Origin: Borrelia hispanica CRI
GTDB taxonomy: Bacteria > Spirochaetota > Spirochaetia > Borreliales > Borreliaceae
Assembly (NCBI RefSeq): GCF_000500065.1
Contig: NZ_AYOU01000159.1
Location: 23,936 to 87,935 of the forward strand
DNA length: 64,000 nt
Direction: 5' to 3'
The first letter of the stretch is position 1. Every line of letters starts with the position of its first letter. The position numbers and the translations under genes were made by a program. Shown here piece after piece: positions 34,736 through 44,235 of the stretch. The notes beneath the pieces are model-generated. The model did no database searches, was not told where the DNA came from, and was given only the letters and a program-made list of their open reading frames with translations.

Positions 34736-35124
34736 AATTAAAATATAAGACATTTATTTAAATATTATAAAGTTTGAAATTCTATTTTGATTTCTATTTT
34801 GAGTATATCTATTAATATTTTATTTGTTTATATTGAGAGTCTGATATTAAAGATAGGCTAATTGATCATTATGTATATTAATGTAATATATCCCAATTAA
34901 TTGATTAATCAATTAATTGGGTATTTTAATATTGATTATAGTAAGAAATATGCATAAATATCATTTAATATATTGTTTTAATTATTTTGATAATTTGTGT
35001 TATAATGATTATAAACTAATACTTCTTATTGTTTTAAACTGATTATACTTAGATAATAAGTATTGATATATTAATGTTCTATTAATGTATTTTTAGTTAT
35101 ATAGGAGAAGTGAGGAGTGGTTGA
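34736..35124. other. Spacer with perfect palindrome
   Basis: 389 bases without a gene between the truncated lipoprotein and the collagen-like trio. It holds the 30-bp palindrome at 34892-34921 and AT-rich DNA with TATAAT-like pieces (for example TTATAATGA near 35001). Confidence 0.5.
34892..34921 (+). terminator. 30-bp perfect palindrome, terminator-like
   Basis: CCCAATTAATTGATT followed by its exact complement, with TATTTTAAT after it. It could end transcription from the truncated gene at 34556-34735. Composition and place do not resemble a Borrelia telomere junction. Confidence 0.55.
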
Positions 35125-35901
35125 ATGAAATTTATATGTATGATAATGAGTATTACATTTGGTGTTTTGTTATTTATGGGTTGTGATGCTACAGGCCCTT
35201 CAGGTCCAATGGGGCTTGCAGGAGGTGATGGGGTTGATGGGAAACCGGGTAAGGCTGGACGAGGTGATCTTGCGATTTTGTATATGAATTTTTTTAATCT
35301 GAGTAGGTCATATAATGCTAATAAAGAAAAATTTGATCCTGCAGTTAATAATTTTGATGCTGAAGCTTTTTTTTCTCATAGTGTATTTGAAGATAAATTT
35401 TCGGATAGTAATGTTGAGAAAAGACATGATTTTTATGCTAGCTTAAAATATAACATTGAGGATATTAAGGTAGTAGAAAAAGTTGTAGAGATATTGGTGA
35501 GTAGTAAGGATGAAATAATTAGTAGTAATGCTTTACATCTATTGAATGTTTTAGTTGATAGTGCTCAATATGTAAAATCAGTTTTGTCTGCATTGGAACT
35601 TAATTTGGGTGTATTAAATGAAATCGATGATGTTGCAGGTATTAGCGACCTTAATATTATGTTAATGATGATGTGGACGGGGAGAGAAAAGGTAATAGAT
35701 GATATTAGATTTTTGTTTAGTATGTTAAAGGGACATATCAGTGTTGAAAATCCAAATATGCGTAATATTATGGATTCATTAAATGTAATTATTACTAAAT
35801 CAGGAAATATTTATAAACAAGTTAATTTAGGTTTTGATAGTTTGGCTAGTTTAAAAGATGCAATTTTAAATAAAATAAGAAATTTAACACTAAGAGTTTA
35901 G
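35125..35901 (+). CDS. PFam54-type lipoprotein with collagen-like triplets (first of three)
   Basis: 258 residues, ATG in a GAGGAGTGG context. Lipobox Phe-Met-Gly-Cys, Cys20. Residues 24-47 are eight unbroken Gly-X-Y triplets (GPSGPMGLAGGDGVDGKPGK and on), a collagen-like pattern. The core follows: FYASLKYN at 103-110, then the helices with 'SAQYVKSVLSALELNLGVL'. First gene of a tight three-gene operon (31 and 28 bases between). The triplets could trimerise the anchor or mimic host collagen; both are inference. Confidence 0.7.
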   Translation: MKFICMIMSITFGVLLFMGCDATGPSGPMGLAGGDGVDGKPGKAGRGDLAILYMNFFNLSRSYNANKEKFDPAVNNFDAEAFFSHSVFEDKFSDSNVEKRHDFYASLKYNIEDIKVVEKVVEILVSSKDEIISSNALHLLNVLVDSAQYVKSVLSALELNLGVLNEIDDVAGISDLNIMLMMMWTGREKVIDDIRFLFSMLKGHISVENPNMRNIMDSLNVIITKSGNIYKQVNLGFDSLASLKDAILNKIRNLTLRV

Positions 35902-35931
35902 TTTTTATAGATTCTTAAAATGGGAGTTTTG

Positions 35932-36693
35932 ATGAAAAGAATGTATGTATTAATATGTGTTGTAAATTTTTTAGTGATATTGGGATGTGTTGGGCCTACT
36001 GGGATACAGGGTCTTAGGGGTCCTGATGGAAGAGATGGAGAGAAGGGACAGGATTATCATGGTGATGTTGAATTGTTAATGTCAACCTTTTTAATCCTTA
36101 AGAGTTCTTATAATTATAATCTTGGTGATGTTGCAAAAATTAAAGATTCTATTGAAAAGTCTTCTATATTTTCACATGTTGTATTTGAGGATAAATTTCA
36201 ATCAGATAAAAATAAAGATTATATTTGTATTGCAGTAAAGAGTAATGAATTAGTTTTTGAGGATGTATTGAAGATTTTACGATTATTAGTAGGAGGTCGT
36301 AGTTCTACTTCTCAAGATCATAATGTTGCTAAAAAATTTTTGAATGTTCTAATAGATAGTGCCAGCTATATTGATGAGGTTATAAACTTAGATTTATTTA
36401 CCCCTGATTTTAACTTAGATAGGTTGCGCAATTTTGACAAGTCTATTGTTTTTGAACTTAATTTTCTTTTGATAGGAATGTTAGACTTAAGAGAAAGTAT
36501 TGTTAATGATATTAAAATATTACTTAAAAATCCAAATATTTCAAAATTGGGTTCATCAAGTCCTTCAAATCTTAAAGTTGAGTTAGCCCCGATTATTGAT
36601 ATTGGTGGTGATATTTATGAAAAAATTTATGGAAATAATTATAGCTTGCAAAGTTTGAAAGATCAAATTATTAAAATCAATACCAGTGTCTAG
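35932..36693 (+). CDS. PFam54-type lipoprotein with collagen-like triplets (second)
   Basis: 253 residues from ATG 35932, 6 bases after GGGAG; an ATG at 35920 lies before that site. Lipobox Ile-Leu-Gly-Cys, Cys19. Seven Gly-X-Y triplets at 21-41 (GPTGIQGLRGPDGRDGEKGQ and on). The core motif is degraded to ICIAVKSN (98-105) but the helices remain. Shares 'SHVVFEDKF' with the first gene (there SHSVFEDKF), so the trio arose by duplication. Confidence 0.7.
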   Translation: MKRMYVLICVVNFLVILGCVGPTGIQGLRGPDGRDGEKGQDYHGDVELLMSTFLILKSSYNYNLGDVAKIKDSIEKSSIFSHVVFEDKFQSDKNKDYICIAVKSNELVFEDVLKILRLLVGGRSSTSQDHNVAKKFLNVLIDSASYIDEVINLDLFTPDFNLDRLRNFDKSIVFELNFLLIGMLDLRESIVNDIKILLKNPNISKLGSSSPSNLKVELAPIIDIGGDIYEKIYGNNYSLQSLKDQIIKINTSV

Positions 36694-36720
36694 TATGTTG
36701 AGGATGTAAAAGGGGTTTTT

Positions 36721-37509
36721 ATGAAAAAAATGTATGCAGTAATTTTTATTTTAATGTTGTTAGTATTTGGATGTAAAACAGGAGAACGTGGTATAGCTGG
36801 ATTTCTGGGTCATCATGGTAAAGATGGACTTAGTGGTCATGATGGAAGGAGTGATGTTGAGTTGCTTAAAGCAAATTACTTCAAATTTAAAAGAATGTGT
36901 CATGCCAATTATGAGTCATTTAAGTTACAAAAGAAAGATTTTGATAAAGAAATTCCATTTGACAATATTATATTTGATAATGAATTTAAAACTGACAGCC
37001 AAAGAAATAGTATTTATGCTAGTTTAGATTATAATGTTGAAGATATTGAGATTTTAAAAAATCTAATAGCTAGATTATTGGAATTTATTGATGAGGATAA
37101 GAAACAAAATATTAAAGCTTTATTATTTTCTTTAAGAGATATTGACCAATATGTTTCTGATGTTATAACAGCAAGTGATGTTGTTATTAATGATTTTAAT
37201 CTTGCTAATATTAAGAAAGGGAATAATATGGATATTGTTAGTTCACTTAATGCTATGTTTAGTGAACTATCATATAGAAGGACAAGTGTAATTAAAGATA
37301 TTAGAAATATTTTTAGTCGCGTAAAAAAATTTATGGAAGTTGCTTCTGCTGATCGTATATCAAGTATTAATGGTAATATAAGGACCATTGGTTCGAATAC
37401 AGGAATTATTTATAAAAAAATTCATGTGGGTGATGAGAGTCTTTTAGGGCTAAGAAATGATATTATAAAAGAATTGGAGGAATTAAAAAGAACATTATGG
37501 TTAAAATGA
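36721..37509 (+). CDS. PFam54-type lipoprotein with collagen-like triplets (third)
   Basis: 262 residues, ATG after AAAAGGGG. Lipobox Val-Phe-Gly-Cys, Cys18. Eight Gly-X-Y triplets at 21-44 (GERGIAGFLGHHGKDGLSGH and on), with few Pro. Core: 'FDNIIFDNEFK' and IYASLDYN at 98-105. Last gene of the trio operon. Reverse frame 37029-37388 and the plus frame at 36815 are shadows. Confidence 0.7.
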   Translation: MKKMYAVIFILMLLVFGCKTGERGIAGFLGHHGKDGLSGHDGRSDVELLKANYFKFKRMCHANYESFKLQKKDFDKEIPFDNIIFDNEFKTDSQRNSIYASLDYNVEDIEILKNLIARLLEFIDEDKKQNIKALLFSLRDIDQYVSDVITASDVVINDFNLANIKKGNNMDIVSSLNAMFSELSYRRTSVIKDIRNIFSRVKKFMEVASADRISSINGNIRTIGSNTGIIYKKIHVGDESLLGLRNDIIKELEELKRTLWLK

Positions 37510-37647
37510 ATTTTAATTATAGTAAATTGTTATTCTTTGATTCTAGATGTATTTATATATTTGGTATATTCTCTTTAGAAGTAGTATAATTACATTTAGT
37601 GGCTTTTCTATATGAGTTATACGAAATGCTGAGAAGGAGGGTATTTA

Positions 37648-38457
37648 ATGATAAAGATTTACGTATTAATTTTTATGTTTTATGCCCTAGATTTATTTTT
37701 GGCGTGTAGGGTACATAATGATTCGTCGGATGATGTTGTTGTGATGAATTTTGATGATTTATCACAAATTGGCAGCACGTCAGCTCCATCACAATTACCT
37801 CCGATTAGAGATAAATATCCTCAAGCAAATGTGGCTTATGATAAATTAATGAAAAGTTTATATGCTCTTAAGGCTTCTTATAGTGAAAATCGTGATGCTT
37901 TTTTGCCAGTTAAATTGCAATTTGACAATGGTATTTTTGGCAGACATAATATGGATTTTAGTGGTGATGAGTCAAAAGATGATGTTTATAGTAGTTTAAA
38001 GTATGATTCTTTGAGTATTGCAAATTTGAAAAAAGTGATAGAAACTTTAATATCTGCTAATCATGAAGATATTGTTTTAATGTTGTTGTACCGCTTGAGA
38101 GCTAGTTCTATCTATATAAGAGAAGTTATAGATGAAAATTATGGAATTTTTAGTCAGGATAATTTGAGTATGATGCGATGTAGTAATAATATAGCAGGTA
38201 TTAATTTAATTAAGTCTTATTTGGATGAAATGCTGAAACTGCGAAATACTATTGTGAACGAAATTAAAAATATGCTAGATGGTGCAGTAGATGTTATAAA
38301 TGATAATGATAAATTTTTACTTAAGTTAAATTTAGTTACTGATTCTCAAGGATATATTAGAGAAATGATTAATGGTTTAAAAAGTCTTAGATATTTAAGA
38401 ATTGAAGTTGAAAAAGAACTTGATAATTTAAAATTGTATTTATTAATGTCAAAATAA
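37648..38457 (+). CDS. PFam54-type lipoprotein
   Basis: 269 residues, ATG behind GAAGGAGGG. Lipobox Phe-Leu-Ala-Cys, Cys20. Acidic then Pro/Ser-rich spacer to about residue 60; core with VYSSLKYD at 113-120, close to the collagen-like trio in motif (SLKY) but lacking triplets. Late segment 'LVTDSQGYIREMINGLKSLRYL' matches the trio's ending. Probably the trio's nearest relative. TATAAT-like AGTATAATTA lies near 37584-37593 upstream. Confidence 0.65.
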   Translation: MIKIYVLIFMFYALDLFLACRVHNDSSDDVVVMNFDDLSQIGSTSAPSQLPPIRDKYPQANVAYDKLMKSLYALKASYSENRDAFLPVKLQFDNGIFGRHNMDFSGDESKDDVYSSLKYDSLSIANLKKVIETLISANHEDIVLMLLYRLRASSIYIREVIDENYGIFSQDNLSMMRCSNNIAGINLIKSYLDEMLKLRNTIVNEIKNMLDGAVDVINDNDKFLLKLNLVTDSQGYIREMINGLKSLRYLRIEVEKELDNLKLYLLMSK

Positions 38458-38500
38458 TTATTTTTTTTAATGTTTTTTTAAAGTTATGTATTTGATATTA

Positions 38501-38518
38501 CTCTTTTAGTTAAAAGAG
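38501..38518 (+). terminator. Short hairpin after 37648-38457
   Basis: CTCTTTTA and its complement with a 2-base loop. Not followed by a strong T run. Weak candidate. Confidence 0.4.
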
Positions 38519-38668
38519 ATTAACGCCTTTAATTAAATTAAAAATATTTATTATTATTAATTTAATCTTTATTAATTAATAATAATGAAATATAATGTTT
38601 CAATGTATTTCATTACATATGTCATGGCATTGTTTTGTAGTATTTCTATATTAAAAGGAGCTATTTTG

Positions 38669-39538
38669 ATGAAAATAATATGTCGAATATTTTGTATTTT
38701 GAGTTGCTTTATGATAATAGGGTGTTCATTTGATGGGCAGTTATCACGTGATGCAAGTGGTGAAATTTACCCATATTTGAGGTATGCTAAGGGTAATAAG
38801 GGATCTGGTGCTTTATCAAGTTTTGGTGTAGATATAATATTGCAAAAGCAAGGCAATAAAGGTTCTCTAGCTTATTCTAACTTACTTCAAAGCATTAACA
38901 ATATCAAAAAGACATTAAAGTTTGATTGTGTGGAGTTTGATGAATCTCAGTTTGATGATATGTTTCAAGTTTGTTCTTCGTATAGTGATAAAATTAAGTA
39001 TGATCTAAAAGTTAAAAGAGAAATTTATGCTAGTTTAAATTATGATGTTAATTCTTTAAATAATTTAAAGACAATAGTAAAAAGTTTGGTAAAGTCGGGT
39101 GAAAAGAATGGTTGTGATTTAGTTGTTACTTTACTTAGGTACTTAAGTTTTAGTACTCAATATGTAAGTGAAATTGTAGATGAGAAAGGGTTTATTTTCA
39201 ATGTAGCTAATCTAAATATATTGAAAAGTAGAAATAATTTAGATGGTTTAAGAGATCTTAAATCTAAATTGGATACTGTTTTGTTGCAACATAATGCTTT
39301 AGTAAATAAATTAAATGCAATTTTGCAACGTTCAGTGGGAATATATTCTGATGCAGCAGATCCTCAGAGTAAGGCTAGCGCGATAAGCATTTATCTTAGC
39401 AATATGATTAGTAGGGATAGTGATATTTATACTAGGATTTTTGATCCTGTTGATTCTACAGCTGCTACTGGTGATAGATTAAGTTTACAAAGCTTAAAAG
39501 CTGTAATTATGAATAAAGTGAATGAATTGATCAAATAG
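38669..39538 (+). CDS. PFam54-type lipoprotein
   Basis: 289 residues from ATG 38669, 8 bases after AAAAGGAG; the frame opens at 38585 but the first 28 codons have no site. Lipobox Ile-Ile-Gly-Cys, Cys19, with three further Cys in the leader itself. Spacer has a Gly-Asn-Lys-Gly piece repeated at 42-45 and 62-65. Core: IYASLNYD at 119-126. 'DESQFDDMFQ' before the motif is shared with the next gene's 'DKSKFDGMFN'. Ends with a typical Ser-Leu-Gln-Ser-Leu-Lys helix. Confidence 0.65.
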   Translation: MKIICRIFCILSCFMIIGCSFDGQLSRDASGEIYPYLRYAKGNKGSGALSSFGVDIILQKQGNKGSLAYSNLLQSINNIKKTLKFDCVEFDESQFDDMFQVCSSYSDKIKYDLKVKREIYASLNYDVNSLNNLKTIVKSLVKSGEKNGCDLVVTLLRYLSFSTQYVSEIVDEKGFIFNVANLNILKSRNNLDGLRDLKSKLDTVLLQHNALVNKLNAILQRSVGIYSDAADPQSKASAISIYLSNMISRDSDIYTRIFDPVDSTAATGDRLSLQSLKAVIMNKVNELIK

Positions 39539-39704
39539 TTTTATATGTATTTTCTTTACTAATTTAATGTTTAAGTATTTATTGTGTTTATATAAGATTA
39601 GTGGGTGTTATTTTGAATGTTAATTTTTTGTTATTAATTTTTTAGTTTTGTTATTCTTGAGTAGAGAGATGTTATAATTAACTAAGCTTTAATAAGGGGA
39701 ATAT

Positions 39705-40595
39705 ATGTCAAGAATAGGTATGGGAGTATTTATAATTGTTGCTTTAAATTTGTTCATTAGTTGTTCAGCTGTTAGAAAAGATAATTTTGGTGATGTACAT
39801 AAAGTTGTTCTTTCAAAACATTTAGATAATTTTGATCTACTAAATTTAGATTCATATACAACAGAAGGTTTAGATCTATATAGAGATCTTCCAGTACCAA
39901 TAACACCTTATGAATCATTAAAAAGAAAAGTTCAAGAATTTAGGATTTCATTAGATGTTGGTTCTAAAGGTTTTGATAAATCCAAATTTGATGGCATGTT
40001 TAATGGTTTTAATAATTATTTTAAAGATGATTATTCTAGAAATTGTGTTTATATTGCTATGAAATATAATGTGGCATATCTTGACAAAGTAAAGAGGATT
40101 GTAGATAAATTGGTGTCTTTTAAGATTGATGATCCTAAAATGGTTTTTAAATATCAAAATACAGCTTTGGATTTTTTAATAGTTTTACAAGATATTGGGA
40201 TATGTGCTTTGGATGTTGTAGAAGAGAATGGTGAAATTTTGAGTAACTCTAATTTAGATATGTTGCAGGAGGATAATGACTTAGATTCTATTAATTCTAT
40301 TAGTGTTGCTTTAGATAACTTGTTTAAACAAAAGGAATATGTTTTTAATTTATTGATAGATAATATAGAAAATATCGTGAATTTAAAAAAAATTGCCTCC
40401 ATTAAATATGAATTGGATCTTATTACTGGTAATAATGGAGATATTTTTAATAAAGTTGAGCATAAGAGTGGTTTGTTGGGTTTTAAAGAAATAATTAAAG
40501 AAAAAATTGTTGATCTGAAGGAGCAAAGAGCTCGTAAGGCCCGTATTTATTCAAAATTAAAAGGAGATTCAGATAAACAAAAATCAAAGAAATAA
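39705..40595 (+). CDS. PFam54-type lipoprotein, last of clade 1, basic tail
   Basis: 296 residues, ATG after AAGGGGA. Lipobox Phe-Ile-Ser-Cys, Cys20. Core motif VYIAMKYN at 115-122. The C-terminus adds a basic tail of about 25 residues (KEQRARKARIYSKLKG and more Lys) not present in neighbours. Lacks the C-terminal Cys pair of clade 2, so it marks the boundary between the two clades. Antisense frames here are shadows. Confidence 0.65.
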   Translation: MSRIGMGVFIIVALNLFISCSAVRKDNFGDVHKVVLSKHLDNFDLLNLDSYTTEGLDLYRDLPVPITPYESLKRKVQEFRISLDVGSKGFDKSKFDGMFNGFNNYFKDDYSRNCVYIAMKYNVAYLDKVKRIVDKLVSFKIDDPKMVFKYQNTALDFLIVLQDIGICALDVVEENGEILSNSNLDMLQEDNDLDSINSISVALDNLFKQKEYVFNLLIDNIENIVNLKKIASIKYELDLITGNNGDIFNKVEHKSGLLGFKEIIKEKIVDLKEQRARKARIYSKLKGDSDKQKSKK

Positions 40596-40715
40596 AATTA
40601 ATAATATAAAAAGTAATTAATTAAAAGGTTGATCTGTAAATTATTTATTTCATATACATATATCATTAATATGTATACAATCTTTATTAATTCTTTTATA
40701 TCTTTATTGTCAATA

Positions 40716-40744
40716 TATTAACTTACGTTGTAGGTAAGTTGATA
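40716..40744 (+). terminator. Hairpin after 39705-40595
   Basis: 11-bp stem with one G-U pair (TATTAACTTAC and GTAAGTTGATA), 7-base loop, followed by TGTTTT. The rest of the gap to 40937 is AT-rich and shows only the AGGAG of the next gene. Confidence 0.55.
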
Positions 40745-40937
40745 TGTTTTAATAGTTTTATTTTTATGAAAAATTTTTTTGATTTTTTGATTATTTTTTA
40801 ATTTTTATTAAATTTTATTAAAATATTAAAAAATAATATAATAAAATAAACAATTTATATTATTATTGTGGTTTATTACATCGAGAGTAAAGGTTAATAA
40901 ACATAAAAAATATATTATGTATATAGGAGTATATTTA

Positions 40938-41855
40938 ATGAATTTAATATATAAAATAATATTTATAGTAAGTGTGTTATTTGTATGTTCTTGTAAACAG
41001 AATGGTGAACAACCTGAAGAAGTTATTAATCAGAATGGTAAAGGACCTCAAGAAGTTATTAATCAGAATGGTAAAGGACCTGAAGAAGTTATTAATCAGA
41101 ATGGTGAAGGACCTCAAGAAGTTATTAATCAGAATGGTAAAGGACCTGAAGAAGTTATTAATCAGAATGGTGAACAACCTAATCAAGCTATAAGTGGTGA
41201 TTTTACGGAAGCTTATGTTGTATTGCTTACTAGTTATAATAGATTTAAAAGTTTAATTGATAGGCCAAAAGGATTTAGTCATTCCTTTTTTTATGATATG
41301 AAGAAATTATTTGGTGCTGATGTTGAACAATATGCTCAAAATAATTTTTATGCTAGTTTAGGGTTTGATGCTGTTGCTATTGATAATTTAAAACATATAA
41401 TAACTACTTTTAATCTTAATAAATATTATTATGATACAGAGGTTGGTAATTCGTTTGTTCATAGGTTAAGACAGTTTAGTCTAAAGCTTATTGTTCCGAT
41501 TGATAAATTGCTTCAGGAAAATAATAATATAGGTGTTCTTAAGGATAGTAGTAATATGGAAGGTTTAAAGGGGCTTGCTGTGATGTTAGATGATGTGTGT
41601 GTCAAATGGGGTATGTTTGTAGAGCAAGTAAAAAATACAATCAATGAAGCAGCAAATTTAACCGTTAAAAATGATGTTATAAATAAATTAGAAATTTTGA
41701 ATAAGTTGGAGATTGATAATCCTAATCAAAAATGTGTTGATGCTCAAGGTATTAATAATAATAAGCTTTGTGATCTTAAGCATGAATTGTTGCGGTTGTT
41801 TATTCCTATTAAAGACAAGGTATTAGAGTTGGTAAGGGCTGTAGGTAAGGAGTAG
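40938..41855 (+). CDS. Clade 2 PFam54-type lipoprotein with six 11-residue repeats
   Basis: 305 residues from ATG 40938 behind TAGGAG; the frame opens at 40866. Lipobox Val-Cys-Ser-Cys, Cys19. Residues 22-87 are six tandem 11-residue units of the form Asn-Gly-Lys/Glu-Gly-Pro-Glu/Gln-Glu-Val-Ile-Asn-Gln; the last is degenerate. Core: FYASLGFD at 137-144, 'MLDDVCVKWGMFVEQVKNTI', and near the end the Cys pair (NQKC ... KLCDLKHEL) typical of clade 2. The repeats form a hydrophilic stalk whose length could vary by recombination. Confidence 0.7.
   Translation: MNLIYKIIFIVSVLFVCSCKQNGEQPEEVINQNGKGPQEVINQNGKGPEEVINQNGEGPQEVINQNGKGPEEVINQNGEQPNQAISGDFTEAYVVLLTSYNRFKSLIDRPKGFSHSFFYDMKKLFGADVEQYAQNNFYASLGFDAVAIDNLKHIITTFNLNKYYYDTEVGNSFVHRLRQFSLKLIVPIDKLLQENNNIGVLKDSSNMEGLKGLAVMLDDVCVKWGMFVEQVKNTINEAANLTVKNDVINKLEILNKLEIDNPNQKCVDAQGINNNKLCDLKHELLRLFIPIKDKVLELVRAVGKE
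41001..41198 (+). repeat. Six tandem 33-bp coding repeats
   Basis: Units start at 41001, 41034, 41067, 41100, 41133 and 41166, each keeping frame. Near identical except the ends of the first and last. Slippage in steps of 33 would change stalk length without breaking the protein. Confidence 0.9.
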
Positions 41856-41925
41856 GGATTTGATATCTTTTGATGTTATTGATAAAAAAATTAATAATTA
41901 AATAGAGAAAGATTAATTATTAGTT

Positions 41926-41947
41926 AAGTCCACAAATATGTGGACTT
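41926..41947 (+). terminator. Terminator between convergent genes 40938-41855 and 42075-42950
   Basis: Perfect 9-bp stem (AAGTCCACA, arms 41926-41934 and 41939-41947), 4-base loop, followed by TTTTTATTTTT. Confidence 0.75.
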
Positions 41948-42074
41948 TTTTATTTTTCGAATTGTTTGTGACTTGTTGCTTTTATGCATACCACATTAAC
42001 TATGTTAAGTTTGTTAATATTAATAACTTAGATGCAATATGCATATGAGCTCAGAAGCACATTGAATATAAAAC

Positions 42075-42950
42075 TTATGGTGCTGGATTTATTTCGTTAA
42101 GTAATTCTTGCACTTGATTTATCACTTGAGAACATAATCTCTTAAATTGATTTTTTAGTTCGCAAAGTTTAGGATCACTGTTTTCCTGGTCACTGCATAC
42201 TTGATCGTCTTTAAGAGTCTCTAGTGTGAGGAGTGGTTTTAATTCCTCAATAATATTATCTTTGCTGTTCTGTTGTGCAGCCTTCTCAATTATGTTTTGT
42301 ATTGATTTCACAATTTTTTGCCATTGTGAATGCATATCATCTAACATCTTTTTAAGCGAGTTAATACCTTGTATATTTTGGCTTTGTTTTAGTTGTGCTA
42401 ATTTACCCTTTCCAAATTCCTTGTCATCTTTTAATATTATATTAATAGAATGTTTTGCAATATCACTTAATTTATAAATTAAAGGCTTAGCGTTTTGTTC
42501 TTGCATATACTCCTCTTTATTGGTAATTGAAGAATGTAGTACTATTTTTTTTAAATTTTCTAAAGAATGAGTATTTCCAGATATGCTATAGGTAACTTTA
42601 TCTTGAACATCTTGAATATGAACCTTGTGACTGTCCTTAGTAAATTTTTTGTTAATCTCATCAAATAGTGAAGATATATCAAATCCTTCGTCTTTATGAT
42701 GATATAATTTTTCAAGCTCATTAAAGCTAGCAGTTAATGCATCATAAGCTACTTCTTCTGGTGTTTTGACTTGAGTTTCTGGTGTTTTGACTTGATCCGT
42801 TGGTATTTCTCCTTGATCTGTTGGTGTTGAGCTTGAGTGACTAAATGGAGCATTGTCTCTAGCATCATCTGTAGGTTGTTGCGTGTTTTGACTACAGCAA
42901 TATATAAGAAATGCACTTAGTATAAATATTATTTTATATATTAATTTCAT
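42075..42950 (-). CDS. Clade 2 PFam54-type lipoprotein, inverted
   Basis: 291 residues, ATG at 42950 behind GGAGGATA. Lipobox region Ile-Tyr-Cys-Cys, Cys18/19. Spacer residues 42-66 have imperfect repeats of Thr-Pro-x-Asp/Thr-Gln. The core motif is VTYSISGN (119-126), the weakest in clade 2. 'MLDDMHSQWQKIVKSIQNII' and the C-terminal pair (QVC ... KLCELKNQF) are present. First of the inverted block of four; its leader is nearly the same as that of 40938-41855 on the other strand. Confidence 0.65.
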   Translation of the reverse strand: MKLIYKIIFILSAFLIYCCSQNTQQPTDDARDNAPFSHSSSTPTDQGEIPTDQVKTPETQVKTPEEVAYDALTASFNELEKLYHHKDEGFDISSLFDEINKKFTKDSHKVHIQDVQDKVTYSISGNTHSLENLKKIVLHSSITNKEEYMQEQNAKPLIYKLSDIAKHSINIILKDDKEFGKGKLAQLKQSQNIQGINSLKKMLDDMHSQWQKIVKSIQNIIEKAAQQNSKDNIIEELKPLLTLETLKDDQVCSDQENSDPKLCELKNQFKRLCSQVINQVQELLNEINPAP

Positions 42951-43230
42951 TAAATATCCTCCGTTATTTTTTAAAAATTGAATTTTTACATTATATATTG
43001 CAAAAGTATTACAAATATATAATTAACTGTATTATTTTACATTGTTAATAGTATATACATTATTGTAATAAAAATCAAAAAAAATATATTATTAATTAAG
43101 TTTAGTAATTAAAATAAACTATGTATTAAAATAGAAATTTTAATTTTTGGTGTTTAATTTGTATATTTGCTTTGTATATATTTATATGTATCAATATATA
43201 TCCTAAATATTACAGTATTTAATTTATATC

Positions 43231-44031
43231 TTAAATTAAGCTTTTAATTTTATTTGTAGTTTTTAAATATGAATTTAAAAATTCATTCTTAAGATTACAA
43301 AGTTTATCATCATATTTGCATTGTTGGTTAGGATTATTTAAATCTAAATCGTAAAATTGTATTAATTTATGTATAACATTACTTTTTATGTTTAAATTTG
43401 CTGCTTCATTAATTATGTTTTTTACTTGCTCTACAAAAATATCCCATTTGACACATACATCATCTAACATCACAGCAAGCTCCTTTAAACCTTCTATATC
43501 TTTGCTATATTGAAGCTTAAGCATATTGGTATTTTTAAAAATACCATTGTTTATATCTATGGTATTAAAAATAATATTAAAAGCAAATAGACTTAATCTG
43601 TCAATCAATTTATCGCCAATCATTGAGGTATCATATTCTGCAGGAGTATTGAATTTCATTATTATTTTTTTTAAGTTATTAAGGGTATTAATATCTCCTT
43701 TAACCAAAGAATAAATAGGATTTTTATGATCTATATTATTGTAAGTAACATTAAATTTTTTATTAATATCAAAAAATAAAGGATCATGAAATTTTGTGGG
43801 CATGCAATTATATAGTGCTTTAAATTTATTAAGGCTTTTTATGAGTATGGCATATGCTGTCTCTTTTGTTAATTTGGGTATTTGCAACTTATTTTTATTT
43901 AAATTTCTTTTGTTGATTGAATTTGTTTTAATTGCTAAAGGAGTACTTGTATTTATCAGATCGTTACTTGTCTGTTTGCAACACAGTAATAATATATTTA
44001 AAATAAATATTAAAGAATATACTTTGAACAT
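43231..44031 (-). CDS. Clade 2 PFam54-type lipoprotein, inverted
   Basis: 266 residues, ATG at 44031 with GAGGATATTTA upstream. Lipobox Leu-Leu-Cys-Cys, Cys17/18. Short basic spacer, then core: IYSLVKGD at 106-113, 'MLDDVCVKWDIFVEQVKNII' (almost the same as in 40938-41855) and 'NQQCKYDDKLCNLKNEF' with the Cys pair. Extra Cys76 near 'LYNCMPTKF'. Plus-strand frames across it are shadows. Confidence 0.65.
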   Translation of the reverse strand: MFKVYSLIFILNILLLCCKQTSNDLINTSTPLAIKTNSINKRNLNKNKLQIPKLTKETAYAILIKSLNKFKALYNCMPTKFHDPLFFDINKKFNVTYNNIDHKNPIYSLVKGDINTLNNLKKIIMKFNTPAEYDTSMIGDKLIDRLSLFAFNIIFNTIDINNGIFKNTNMLKLQYSKDIEGLKELAVMLDDVCVKWDIFVEQVKNIINEAANLNIKSNVIHKLIQFYDLDLNNPNQQCKYDDKLCNLKNEFLNSYLKTTNKIKSLI

Positions 44032-44190
44032 TAAATATCCTCCTCTAAATTATAATTTTAATACCATTAATTAAAATATCTTGATAATATAAATCCTTTA
44101 TATTTTTATATTTATCTCAATATAATTATTTATCAATATCATATTTAGATAAATTAATTTATATGACAACTTTATTGACGATTTTGGTAA

Positions 44191-44216
44191 ACTAAGCCCA
44201 TATTTATGGGCTTAGT
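44191..44216 (-). terminator. Terminator after 44236-45039 (minus strand)
   Basis: Perfect 11-bp stem (ACTAAGCCCAT, arms 44191-44201 and 44206-44216), 4-base loop, 20 bases past the minus-strand stop. Confidence 0.75.
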
Positions 44217-44235
44217 TTAATGATTGTTATATTAG

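Noticed and set aside
34892..34921. Perfect palindrome as a telomere junction or attachment site
   Set aside because: It lacks the sequence boxes known for Borrelia telomeres, and it sits after a gene with a T-rich follow-up, so a terminator is simpler.
40972..41193. Repeat-bearing frames on both strands
   Set aside because: Other frames of the 33-bp coding repeats at 41001-41198.
41001..41198. CRISPR-like direct repeats
   Set aside because: The 33-bp units are tandem with no spacers and keep a reading frame inside a lipoprotein gene.
42226..44074. Plus-strand frames in the inverted block
   Set aside because: Antisense to the well-supported minus-strand lipoprotein genes.
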